A stretch of DNA of 64,000 bases, from contig SSNU01000078.1 of assembly GCA_012064415.1 (NCBI GenBank), positions 1-64,000 of the forward strand. Direction: 5' to 3'. The stretch is from Gyrodactylus bullatarudis (taxonomy: Eukaryota; Platyhelminthes; Monogenea; Gyrodactylidea; Gyrodactylidae). Shown piece after piece: positions 1-13,000 of this stretch. The notes under the pieces are model-generated. The model ran no database searches. It was given only the letters and a program-made list of their open reading frames with translations, and was not told the DNA's origin. Made by a program: the position numbers and the translations under genes. Each line of letters opens with the position of its first letter. Positions within the stretch are counted from its first letter, which is position 1.

Positions 1-1006
1 TTAAGAATTCTGATTTAAAATTTTTTCAATCTAAAATAAAATTTTTTTAAAAAGGTGGTTTTTAGGCATCGTAATGTATTTTAAATTGCAATACACGTTA
101 ACATAGGAAATTTAATCATAAACAAATGTCCAAAGGTCACAAGTCCTTTTTTGAATCCCACCAGCAGAATTTTATACAAAAAAGATTCTTTACTGTAGCC
201 AATAATACAAATAAGTACAAATTTTCCCAATACCAAACCTGTCATCTTTATAAAACTAATACAAATGAATACTGTATTAATAATTCAAAAATGTTAAATA
301 GACAATATTTGAGTCTTATTGATATCGGAGATTCTATCCTAGTACCAATTCTAGAATTCGAAAGGTTCAAATCAGATGACAAAAGCATCATCGGTCATTG
401 ATGAGACAAATGGTTCGTTCAAGATTATCCAGCATGCCAAATTGAAAGGGCTAATGTTTCGTTCAGACTTCTAAATGCCATTCTGATGGTGCGTGTAAAA
501 ATAAAAAAATAATTTTTTATTTATTAAAAGTCGTTTATTCAAGGGGTACAGAAAGGACGAAGAGGAATAAATATTAAGTATTTCAGACCAATCTAGCTAG
601 CTAGAAATGTCTTAAGACGAATCTAACAGTTCAGACCCTTCCAGCTCTAACATATAAATCTATTGAATTCATGAAGATACTATACACTTTTTGTTAATAT
701 TCCTTTAATTAATTAATAAAAAATATATTTTTTGACAGAAACTTGGGAATTTTTAAATAAATGTTTATTTTATTGAATCGAATTTATTTATACAAAAAAA
801 TTTTTTACCTTTTACATTTTAATAACAAAAGGAAATTTTGAATAAATTTCCCACCAAGTCAATGTTTTTTTCAAAACTGAGAATTATGAAACTCCGAAAT
901 GTTATTTTTTGATATGAAAAATTTAGGATATAATTTGTACATTTAAATATTTGTAAGGTGAACTATCGCGTTCTAAGGTTGATTTTGAAATAAGAGTCTT
1001 GTTGTT
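1..1006. other. Region 3' of the discoidin gene; remnant DNA
   Basis: No host gene is visible. It holds the integrase-like fragment described at 126-456 and AT-rich sequence. On the minus strand, AATAAA-like signals near 762-790 lie about 220-245 bases past the stop codon of the discoidin gene and could serve as its poly(A) signal. Confidence 0.4.
126..456 (+). pseudogene. Decayed integrase C-terminal tail (KRBA2/Ginger-like)
   Basis: A 91-codon reading frame ends in a block reading D-I-G-D-S-I-L-V-P-I-x-E-F-E-R, followed by an aspartate pair and I-I-G. Basis: this resembles the 'vGD.V.vPIp..DR...D.rNiiGvI' block found at the C-terminus of KRAB-A-domain-2 / Ginger-type transposon integrases. 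A one-base frameshift after the I-I-G codons (about 397) moves the rest (I-D-E-T-N-G-S-F-K then K-L-K-G) into another frame that stops near 472. No catalytic DDE core is visible upstream, so this is only a tail. A second fragment with the same block lies at 54190-54489. Family assignment is from motif memory only. Confidence 0.35.
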
Positions 1007-4000
1007 TTAGTAGACCATGATTTCACAAAGAATTGCTGCAAAAGCAGGAGACCATTGTTTTTTCATTCCACTAGCTTCGACAAATAAGTAGCGTCCTTTG
1101 ACATCCTGACTACAGGGTATATGAAGTCGTTTATTGAAGATGGCATTATTAGTTCTAGTGACATAACCACATTCCTGAGTACGCTTTGGAAATTGTCTCA
1201 TCCTTTGATATGTCCTTTGATTCGGATAAAAGTTGTTCAGATCATCTTCAACAGAAACTGTCAAGCGTCCCAAGTTATCAGAGGATATTTCTGATGGATC
1301 AGTGCCTACAGGAACACTCCTTGCTATTAACCTCTTCGATTCTGGAATAATTTTAATTAAAAAATTTTCTCAAGAACAATTTTTATGAATGCACTCACCT
1401 GAATCTTGTCCAGCAGTATAAATGACGACTCCATTAATTTGAGTAGTTTCTTTCAAATCAACATAGAGTATGGGATTTGAACCAAAAGGTCCTTTGTGTT
1501 CCAATATGGCACATTGATGTGTCTTCTTTTCATTCATTGTTACGTAACCTTCATCACTTTGCATGATATTGCCTAAATAAAAATCGAATTATTTATTTAT
1601 TTCGTTAATAATGAAATTAATTTTATCTTTTAATTAATGATGTTAATCAACATGCTTGAATTAACTTTTTGAGGTAGATAACGAACTTTTAAAAAAATCT
1701 TGTTCGAAAACTTTTGGAAAGAAATGAATAATGAGTAAATGATAATTTCGAAAACATGAAAAAAATTTACTTCGATTGCTTGAGGGGAAACTTGGTGTAG
1801 CAAAATTATCACTGCTTGTTTCGTCTTCGAGGCCTGTGAATCCATCTACAACTCTACCTGCGATATCATTTGAGTTCATATAACCTGGATCCCCAATCAT
1901 TGTATTGTGAAGTTCATTCATTGAAACAACTCTCGGATCTGGGTATCCGTACATATTTTCTTTATTACCCAGATGTCGTTTTTGATGATTATTTGAGCCA
2001 GTCTCCAACCATGCAGATTTTTTGTAGGCCAAGTTAGCGACTAAAATTCAAAATGTTATGAGAGAAAATTTCCTTACCGCAAGAGCTCTGATCATTGATT
2101 TTGAAAAAGCCTTCGTTACATTTGCCATGGTGTCGACATCCTATGAGTCCAACACGCATAGCAATCTTTCCAACAAATGAGATCGGATGAAAACGTACAA
2201 ATCTTGCTACGAACGGTTGAGCTAGGTAATGAATCCTCTCTGGATACTTTTCATTGTTCCCATCAAAAATCTGTTTTTAAAAATAAATCTTTGTTATTGT
2301 TCCATGTATTATCGCTCATATGAAGCTAAACCTAGTTGACATGAAGATGAGAATTTAATTTTTTTTCAAAAATCTCCCGTAAGTCTGGAAATTTTTTTTT
2401 TTTCAAATTCCATCATAGAATGGGCCAATAAGTTTTGAAAATTGAAAAAATTCAATCTAACCAAAATTAGGTCGTTTTTCGAATTTCGAAAATGCATCAA
2501 GTTTCCACTTTTTCAACTTTCGAATCCGAAATTTTTATCGATTTCAAAGATTTGAAGCAGCTAAATACAGACATTCGAGATCAGCATTAGATAAAGGATT
2601 GAAGAAGTGAAAATTTGGTGCATTTTCGAAATTCGAAAAATGGCCTAATTGAAGGGATAAGATAAACATTAGAAAAATGATTCGAGTTTGATCAAAAAAT
2701 TTCACTGAAATTCTTCAATGAGGAATCTTCCTTATTAGAATCTTTTGTCTTATGTGCCAAATGTCTCAGTATTTAACCGCTTTAATTGTCTGAAATAGAT
2801 AAAAAAATAAAAATTTGATGCTCTTTTGAAAATCAAGAAATTTTTTGATTAATTTTATTATGGAATTAAAAAAAATTAATTTTATTCCTGATATTCCGGA
2901 GAAAAATATTGAGTTTTTTGTAAAAAAAGTTAATTCTCATCTTCATGTCAACTGGCTCATGTTAAATCCTCATACTTTTGTTCAAGAAAAAGGATTTAAA
3001 GCTAGTCTCAATTAATTTGACAATTTTACAAAATCCCATTGTCCATAAAAGATTTTTCAAAACCAAAAACGAAAGCCATGTCCTTATGAATTTATGAAGA
3101 AGAATCCGACATTTTAGATTTTGATTTGGTGCCAAATTTCCATAGTTTTAAGTAGATTTCAAACTTAGAGAGAGTCATCAAAAGTTAATTATTCATGGAT
3201 GATAATCGAGCGTTTCCTAAAATCTCATCTGCCGTATATTTTTTTCTTGTCTATCAGTGATCTCAGTTTATTTCAAATAGTTTTTTCTTGAATTTGGTTT
3301 GAAAAATCTTTGAGAGATTAACATTAATTAATTCTCAAATACATCAAGACTAGCCTCAGATTAGAAAAACTCGCCAATTTTCTTGAACAAAAGAAAAGCG
3401 CTCTGTATTCTATTCAGAACATTTAGCCTGCTTGTGCAACTCGCAAAACATGAAATACATATTGAATATTTTTAGCAGTAAAAAATAAAAAACGTTTAAT
3501 TGCCAATAAAAAGTAAATAAAAGTTTTATGAGCTTAATTCAAGTGCAAAATAATAAGAAGATTGAGCACATCTTTCAATGTAATATCACTTGTTTCATTC
3601 TTTCATATCTGCATAGTCTGTATGCTTATTTTTTGAAACGATTCATCATAATAGATGTAAAGGGAGATTTTCAAAAATAAAACATTTAATATATGTCATT
3701 TAAAATAAAATGGCTATAGATTTTAATAAAACATAAACAACAATAATAAATAAAAAGTAAATAAAAAACGTATTTTAATCAATGTTAGTAATAATAGCGA
3801 GATAATCTTTTTTCATCAAAAAGGATATTTGCTAATTTGTCAAGAGGGTTAGATTCTCTAGCTTGGAAAAAGATCAAATTAATTTTATTTACCATCTCAA
3901 AATGTATTTATCAATAGAGATTGATTTTGCAAATTATCGATTTCTTGAGTCAGAAGCTGAATGGCTCTTCAGGAGAATTCGAATGATGTTTAAAACATAT

Positions 4001-7000
4001 GGTCCTAAACCTGTATATTTAATTTCGCACTTTAAAGTAATAATATCAAATCTGAGTTTTTTATCCCAAAGAATTTTAACAACTTGGCTAGAATGCATTC
4101 TAGATTTAGATTTTTCAATTCTTTTTAACACCCAGAAGAATATTAGAGTTTTATTCATCTACTCAGTAAAGGATGAGCATCTAAGCATTGACAAATTTGC
4201 AAATTATCCGTTTGTTTGAAACGTAAAATAAAAAACCCCACTTCTACCACAATCTTACCATATCAAGAAGGCCATGTTGACCTTGAGAGTTTTCCGTTGT
4301 CCATTGTTGGCGCCATTTTAAAATCTTTAACATCATATTTTTTAATGAAATGTTACAAAACACTATTATTTATTTTTTTAATTTTTTAAGTTTGTATCAT
4401 AAAAATTAACCTAGAAATCTTCTCATTAGTTGATTTTTATTTTTTAGGGTTGTTAATTTGAGATCTATATTTATTTCTGTATCTCATATTTTTTAGATTT
4501 CAAAAGGTTGAATCTGAAATATTAGTAAAATTGAATACAATTTGATAAAATCTAACAAATATCATGCTTTTAAATCTAAAAAACTTGAAATAAAAATGTA
4601 TGACTCTAGAGTAATTTGTATCAGTCGTATAACCTACCCTTGGATCCATTGGGGGTGCGTCTTTGAAGAAATGCCATAATTTTGAGTCGTTGGAATACGA
4701 TAGTTTATATCTTGTTACATATTGAGGGAAACGTGAATCCCCTCTACCCTTAATGATTGTACCGGTTACAAGGGTTGGTGGCCCAAGATCGATTTGAAAC
4801 CATTGATTTACTTGAATAAATTTAATTTATTTTAATTTATCTTATAAAATTATTATAAATTATAATATCCCTTTATTATTTAATTAGAGACATTTATATT
4901 CAAGGTTAAACTCTTGTACGAAGCCCAGATTCATTCAAAAATGCAAATATATATCTGAAAAAAGATTCTACTAGAATATATTGAATAACTACTTTTTAGT
5001 AAATTCCTTTTTTATTTTATTTAAAATACACTATTTGCAATTTCTTTATATGATGTCATTATTTTGCTAAATGAAGAGTTTTGAAAGTGGCAAAAGGTAT
5101 TTTCAAGATAAGATAAGATAATCCAGAATATTTATTTAAATAGGAAGCATAACTAGATTTGGAATGTGCAATTTTTTTAATGGTTACTAACCAATAGTTT
5201 GTTTGATATCGAAATTAGTTTAACTTGAACTTTTGTGAATAATCAATGGAAAAACTTACAGGTTGATCTCCGAGCACACCATCCTTTGTTGCTATGATAG
5301 TGGCCGAATTCAGGACGACATGTGGCTTTTCTTTTGACGCCTAATGAGCTAGAAGCTGCATATCTAGCATATGGCGGAAGGCCCAACAGTTGTTTGCAGG
5401 CTAATATAAATATTAATCAAAAATATTTTTATGATTGAACTTGAGGCTAATTTCAAATTGAGAGAGCAATCAAAAGTTTTTTTTCCTAATCAAAATTATA
5501 CAAGGAAACCGATTATCATCAGTTAATTAATGGGATAATCGAAAGAGATGTTTTTTGGAGAATTAAAGACTAAGCAGTTCAAAATTTTTATACTTACGCT
5601 GACATCCAATCAATTCGAATCTTAGACTTGGGTGATCATGCCATGAAGACGTGTGTAATTTTATATATCTTGCAATAACTGGCTCATCAAGGTAATTGTG
5701 TTTGACTGTATGGGAGTCTGTGTTGCCTTCGAAAACCTTCAAAATAAGATTTAATATTTCGCATATCTACTCATGAGTATATATGTGAATTTATAGGAGA
5801 GAATACCTTTATAACCAAAATCTAGACTTGAATTGAAAAAAACTTAAATAAAATACGCCTAGAAATCTTTTCTTTAATTATAAATTATAACCTTGAGGTC
5901 CTCAATTTATTTCATTACATCTTTTGTACACAGGTCGTAGTTAATAAAGGATCTATTATTAATATTTTCTCACACGGAAAATTCCTTTATTGACACAGAG
6001 ATTGGAGACTGTTTGCACTTGAACCGATATCCAAAGTGAATTAAAATGTTGTATTTTCTTAAATTTTATCAACAGAATTAAATGTAAATATCTTTCTTGT
6101 ACTTTAACAATCGTATAAAGGTCTATTTCTCTAATAATGTTCTCTAAATCCATAAAAAAAATCTGTTAATGTAATTTTTGAAGAAACTATTTCTATAATC
6201 TGCTATAATATGCACGGTTTCTTATGCAATATTGAGTCTTTTGTATTTTAATCGAAAAGCCTAAAATTCAGAGCAGTTATCTTTTATTCGGTCTAAACTT
6301 TGACAAATAAAAAAAATGGAATATTGACTTTTTAAAACTAATTTACATCATTCACAGGTTAATTAACCCGATAAGCCAATGGACATGTATGAATTTTTTT
6401 GAACCTTGATAACTCTACCAGTTTGATAGGTTTCTGGATTAATTAAAGTTTTAATTGAAGCCCACAATGTGAACTTGCATTAGTAATATTTTTGGCCAAA
6501 TAACTTAATATCTTCATAGCTAAATTTAGGTTTTTATAAAAATTGTGAAATAGTCTCGGCACCGAAAGGGTTAACATCTGGTTGTCAGTCAAAATATTTT
6601 CACTTTTGTTTAATATTGTAGCAAATATGAAAATAAATTATTTTATTCCTTCTTTTGATGAACTAATTACATATTCTTGAAAAGCCAGAGCCTGGTATCA
6701 TGGCTGTTAGTAAAGACAAGACAATTGCGAAAATACAGTGTAAACTGAGAGTCACTCTGATGACTTTTAGATTTAGTTTAGATTTCAAGTTCCAAAATTG
6801 TCATTAAAGAATTGGGTTAATTTTTATAATTTTCTTTGAATTTATTGATTCGAATCTTATTATCGCAAATCAAAATAGTGAGATTATCACAAATTAAACC
6901 GAAATAAGCTACTGATATTTTGAGCCGAATTCAAATAATGGAAAATTATTCCTAATTTGCTCAACTTATTTGCTAAACTGACCCTGAAGATTTAATAAGA

Positions 7001-10000
7001 TAATATTTCATTTTTTATTGTAACGGTGGTAATGATTCTGAGAATGAATTTATGAAAATCATCTTGTTAAAAATTTCTAAAAAAATAAACATGAAAAAAA
7101 CAAGTATGAATTTTTTGGCCAATTAAGGCTTTTTCATGGTTCTTACAAGAGAAAAAATCTTTACACAACTCTAGATTATGAAAAAAAACAATAAACCTCA
7201 CCTTTTTTATACATAAATGTTTATACATAAATTCGAGCGAAAAGATGAAGAGAGAATTTACATTCAAAGTTTTGTTTATATTTAAAAAGCTTTTGTTAAC
7301 TTGAACTTTTCGCTGTAAACATTCTTCTCTGCTAAATGAGTCATAATAATGAAAAGTGAATGATCTTCTAGAAAAATTTGGGTTTAGTTTTCCAAAAGGA
7401 TCTGTAGTTCCCTTTTAGGATTTAGATATTGAGTCCAATTATAATTATACTATTTCTATATACGGGTTTGTTTCAATTCTAATTAATTAACAGAGCCTAA
7501 AAAATAGATCTGAAAAATAATACTATCTGATTTCAAGATAGTATTCTAATACTTTATAGGGAATTTACCAAATAAAGAAATTGGGCTAATCTAATTTGGA
7601 TATTACCTAAGCACTTAAAACGAAATATTTCTAGTTAAAGAAATAGATAGTTTTAAATTTTTTCTTACAACAAAGGGAATACTTGGTTAAAATAGGCATT
7701 TAAATACTTTTAAAGGGCTCTTGTAATTAAACTGTATAAGCTAAATTTAGTTGAAAATATTACTTTTAGAATTCAATGAACTGCATGTGTTCAAAACTAT
7801 GCTAATTTTCAGAGCGGTAAAAATAAAATTACCTTCTGGTTATTATATTTGTCGGTTATGAACCTCCAATGAACTGCATCATCACTGTATGAGATCATGT
7901 AACTGCTGACCCACTCTTTGAAGTCACCACGACCCTGGGTCATTAGACCAGTTATCTGAAAAATAATAATATTAGTGATACTCAAGTGAATAATTCTCTA
8001 TTGAATTGTATAAAATAATTATTAAATTTGAATACTATGCCATCTTTTGGTTTCATCTTGGGAGTTTATGATTTTTATAGAATTCATACAGTTAGACCTG
8101 GGACTTGTGAACCAAAAATTATCCTCTTCCCCTATTAAATTTAGTTTTCGAAATCTCATCATCATACTTATGAGTAGGGTTTCTGTATAAACCTTGAATT
8201 TTCTGATCAAAATTAATAAGTTTCATTCTATCAACATTCATTCAAAATAGCTTTTTCCGCTTAAGGATTCTCTATAATTGGTTGATCGTACATAGATTCG
8301 AATCAAAAGATATTCAAACTTATATTATTTCACTGAAATTGATTTTTAACGAAATATGGTGTTTTCCCAACTTTAATGACGGAGTAGAGGGTCTTTTAAT
8401 TTCAAATTGAAATAGGAGTGTTGAAAAAGAAAGTGTTTAAAAAAAGGTAACAACTAGAAGAGAGATCCAATTATTACTGTTTAACTTTTGACAATCCCAT
8501 CATTTTTGGCAGTTTTTGTATCAGTTATAAGGATCAAATTCCATACGATTAGAAAAAACAACATTCAATCACTTTCTCACTTTGAAATCGATGGAAATTT
8601 CTAGACCGAAATTGCAAAAATTAAAAATTAGATGTATCATGCCTTTGGTGAAAATTTTTACTCTAGTCAATAATGCTCGATATCAGGAATATATTTTTTG
8701 AAAAAATACAACTTTTTAAGGCGGATCTAATGATGAACTTGAAGGTTTTTAAGAAAGTTTCGTGAATATATTAAATGATTTTCCTATCTAAATGTGTTTA
8801 AAAACAAGAAGCAATTAGTTTTATGATCAACTTAGATCAATATTAGGATTAAAATTCGACTAATGTGATGCCTGTTTTTGCAAATTTCGCTTTTTCACAT
8901 TTTCCCAATAGGAAGGAACATTCTGAGCACAGAATCGGAATCAGTATAAAATGTTACATAAGAATCTTAATATCTCAATAAAAGTTCGTAAAAATGATGG
9001 TAGAAATGTTATTTATTTTACCACCAGTGCTATCTACAGTAGTCAAAATTTTGAATAATAAATGCTTCTTCCGATTCAGTAAAAAAGGATCTAAAATTAG
9101 TTTTATAATAAAATTTATTAAAACTTCTCAGCCATGGTCATCCAAACGTTTCGACGGTGATTGTCTTCACACGCCATCTTCAGTGGTACGACAAGTCTGT
9201 CAAAAACAAAATACTATTTATATACTTTCATGATCTCATACCAATCAGTTTTGTCCAATCAGATTAGAGAATAGAATAATACAAGAGGCTGACCTATGAT
9301 AATAAAGTCATAAAATTAAATTATTAAATAATTAAATCTGATGAAAAAATATATCCCCTTTTCTTTTCTGATTATCAATATTTTATTATCATAGGTCAGC
9401 CTCTTGTATTATTCTATTCTCTAATCTGATTGGACAAAACTGATTGGTATGAGATCATGAAAGTATATAAATAGTATTTTGTTTTTGACAGACTTGTCGT
9501 ACCACTGAAGATGGCGTGTGAAGACAATCACCGTCGAAACGTTTGGATGACCATGGCTGAGAAGTTTTAATAAATTTTATTATAAAACTAATTTTAGATC
9601 CTTTTTTACTGAATCGGAAGAAGCATTTATTATTCAAAATTTTGACTAATGTAGGTGATCAATCTTGGAATATTTTTATTCATTGGCAGATATTTATTTT
9701 TTCAAGACAATTATGAAGATCAAATAGTTTCCTGAATCAATTGAAATTACCATGGAAAGTTCTTATAGAAAATGTACATTTCACTTTAATGAAGCGTCAT
9801 TTATTTTTGTTAAAATATGCAATGCTTTATAAAAGTTATTGTATCGACATCCCCACCAGGAAAAGGTTTTATCAGAGAGAAATTGTACACCTAGAATCGT
9901 CAGATACTAAAGAACCAAATGAGAATTTTTGAAAAGTTTTTTCTATCGGACATCGAGTTACATAACTGCAATTATTCAAGAACAAGAAAAAATAACTCTA

Positions 10001-13000
10001 TAGAAATCATTTAAGGTTATTCAATTGAAAAAAAATTTGGAAAGCCTTTATACGATAGTAATCTTTTTCTCTTGTGAATAATAATTATTTTGGAAATTGG
10101 TGCTGTTATCATCAGTTTGCTCTGCACTAGACTCTTTCTTTACATGCATTTGAACCCTTTTGGTTTATACTTTTGTTGCTTATCTACGTTTGCCTTGGAT
10201 ATTCAATAATGCAATTGTATTAATCTCAAGTTAGAAATCAAACATTTATTTTGATTAATTACTTTTTTACTAATGTAATGTACAAGAGTAGAATAAGCAA
10301 CTAGAGATAACACAGCTTTTTTTGGCTATACCAGCTTGGAAACCTTTTATTTGGTCACGTTGTAATGTCGGTTTGTTTTGAAAAAAATGAAAATAAAATC
10401 AAGAAAAAACCAATCTTTTTGCTAAAGTACTACCAAAAAATATTCATCTTTTAATATCAAGTGTAAACAATGCGCGTGTTATTTTTAAATTGTAGCATTT
10501 TAAGCGAAAAATATTGTTGAGATAACATTTCACAAGGAACTATTCAAATTTGATTTATAAATTACAACTCTCTCGGCAAAGATGAATGGATTCAGGAAGG
10601 TGGAAAAAAATTTATAAAATTTCTTTTTTCAAACGTAACATAGTATATATTCGATATTCAAGTGTGTTCGAGGTTAACCTTTTGTACTGTTAACTTTATT
10701 GGCGTAAGCTTATTTATTCCCCCACAGTAACTTATCTGATTGACTTTATTGGATAAAAGTGCACTCAAATTTTCAAATTCTTTTTACGTTTAAAGCATTT
10801 TCACTAATCATAAAAACTAATGAAGCGCTCCCCTCCCAGACTTAATTATTATTTTAGTTCGAGAATTTACTTGAAATTCTATTCAAAAATATCGGGATTT
10901 TTCAAAATTTTTTCTTTGGAACGTTGATCGAATCTGTGATTCAAGGGAAATTTTGACAAAAGTTTCGACATTAAGCTATTAATTTATTGCCTATTTCTTC
11001 ATTTAACTAGGTACTGCATCCAGGAGAACTAATCAGGAAACATTTTCAAAAGAGTTTTTATTGAAAAGATGTCAAACTATTGAAAATATTAGAAATCTGC
11101 TAATAAGTAAAGTAACCTAACCTTGATTTTGAGCTGAATCGCTAAAGTTATCTTTTTTAAAAATGAGAGGATTTGAATTTAAAGATTTGCTCGAATTTAA
11201 AAATCTTATTTAGAGATGCACTATAAGAATGAAACCAAGTTAAATATGGATTAAATTATCTATTGAATAACCAGCTATTGGCTATCAGCATTTAAAAAAA
11301 ATTCTGGGACTTTAAGGGTTAAATATCCGTCAACAAAAGAGTAGTATTCTTAAAAACCTCTTATTGTTCTACGATGAGACATTAGAAATTTAAATCGAAC
11401 ATGTAGCAATCTAGAAAAAAAGTTTCAAATGTCTGAAAAGGGAAATTTCCTTAGATCAATCTAAGGAAATTCTTCAATTGCAACGCTTTATAGGTTGTAT
11501 GAGGCAAGAGGCTTACATGGACAATTCCCTGTATATTATCTATGAACTGCTTTCATTTTTCCCTCCTAACCTCAACATATTGTTTACAAAGGAATGGAAA
11601 GAAATTAATTCATTCCCAGTAGCAATACAAAATTACTTTAGAATAATTATATTAATAATATAATAATAGGTAGGAGAGAATTGTCTGAAAATTCTATTTA
11701 ATTTTTTTCCTATTTCTTTTTAAATCACTCATCTTCCCCTTCATAGAAAGATAAAGCTACCATTTTTTCCCTCAATTACTTGCAGACCATTCCTATTTTT
11801 CTGCCCAGGTTTTATTCATTGATAAAAAAAGCCCAAAGGAAAAAGAATGCAAAATCTAAATAATGATAAGAAAACCTACTGAATATATTTGTCAAGGGGA
11901 AATTATTAAATCTATTTCTGTTCAAAATTAATAATGTTATCTTTACAAGAGAGATTAGAAATGACAGCGAGAGGAGTAAAGCAAATCCTAAAATTTCATT
12001 TTGTTGATGGGAAATTTTCTAATGCAAACCTACTTTTAATATGAAACATAGTCATTTATATCAATTAGGTTTTAAAATTCAAAAATTGTTGAAAATATTT
12101 GAATCTGGTATTTAAATTAGGCTATTCTACGAATTTCGAAAATGCATGAATTTCTCACTTTTCAACCATTGAGCTAAAAAAATATATTGATATCAGTTAT
12201 TTGAAGTGAATTGCTAATATTTGGGATCTTCATCAGACGAGCAATACAAATTTGGCTAAGAGAGAAACTTCAAATTTTGGGTCATACCCCTTTGTGATGA
12301 TTGAAAAATTAAATTTCGATTGATAATGATGAATTTCTGTGGTTTTCTTTGGCAAAATTTTGATTATTCGTTTAATTTCAATATGGAATTGCTTTATATA
12401 TCTTTGAAATCAATAAAAATTTGACCTCAAAGGTTGATTGGTTGGAAATTCATTTTCAATATTTAAAGGACCTAATTTTGGCCAGATTCAATTTTTTCAT
12501 AATTTTTTTGCTGTTTGCTAATTTCATCGTGGAATTCAAAAATTCAATTTCTTCCTGGCTATTTGGCGAAAAATATTGAGTTTTTGTACAATATTCGAGT
12601 TTATAAAATTGATATTCTGTAAAAAAATCATAAATTTCAAGCTTATCGTCAGTTTGCTTTGGATAGATTATAATCATAATTATGATTTGATATTCTCAAT
12701 AAACTATGAATAATTTAAGCAATTTTTCATATTTCAAATTACCTTCGAGGCACTGAATTAATGTCTGATCGAAAAAATTTGCCTTGATAGATTTTAAGAG
12801 ATTAGAGGATTCCCAATATAAAGTACATTGAGATAAATACCAAATTATAATTTCTAATGGAATGAATTTTACGCGTTTCCTTCCTCACGTTTTCCAACCC
12901 CACAAATTAAAATGCACACAAGACACAAAAACGAGGGAAAAAAAGTTATTTATCAACCATTATTAATTCAGGGAAAATCTGCTTCAATCTATGATTTTTC

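Noticed and set aside
3863..4219. 118-codon plus-strand frame in a discoidin-gene intron
   Set aside because: No recognisable domain, AT-driven composition and an overlapping frame on the other strand; no splice or promoter support.
6562..6580. piggyBac-like right end (cgaaagggttaa)
   Set aside because: Short match with no transposase or partner end nearby; possible chance in AT-rich DNA.
8994..9233. 79-codon frame, with an identical frame on the opposite strand at 9455-9637
   Set aside because: Both are mirror images produced by the palindrome and are antisense to the retroelement-like tail block, so not evidence of a gene.
9490..9560. Hammerhead ribozyme in the palindrome arms (ctgaaga ... 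cgaaac)
   Set aside because: The CUGANGA-like and GAAA boxes are present, but the bases next to them do not pair as stem II, and no cleavage site with stems I and III could be drawn.
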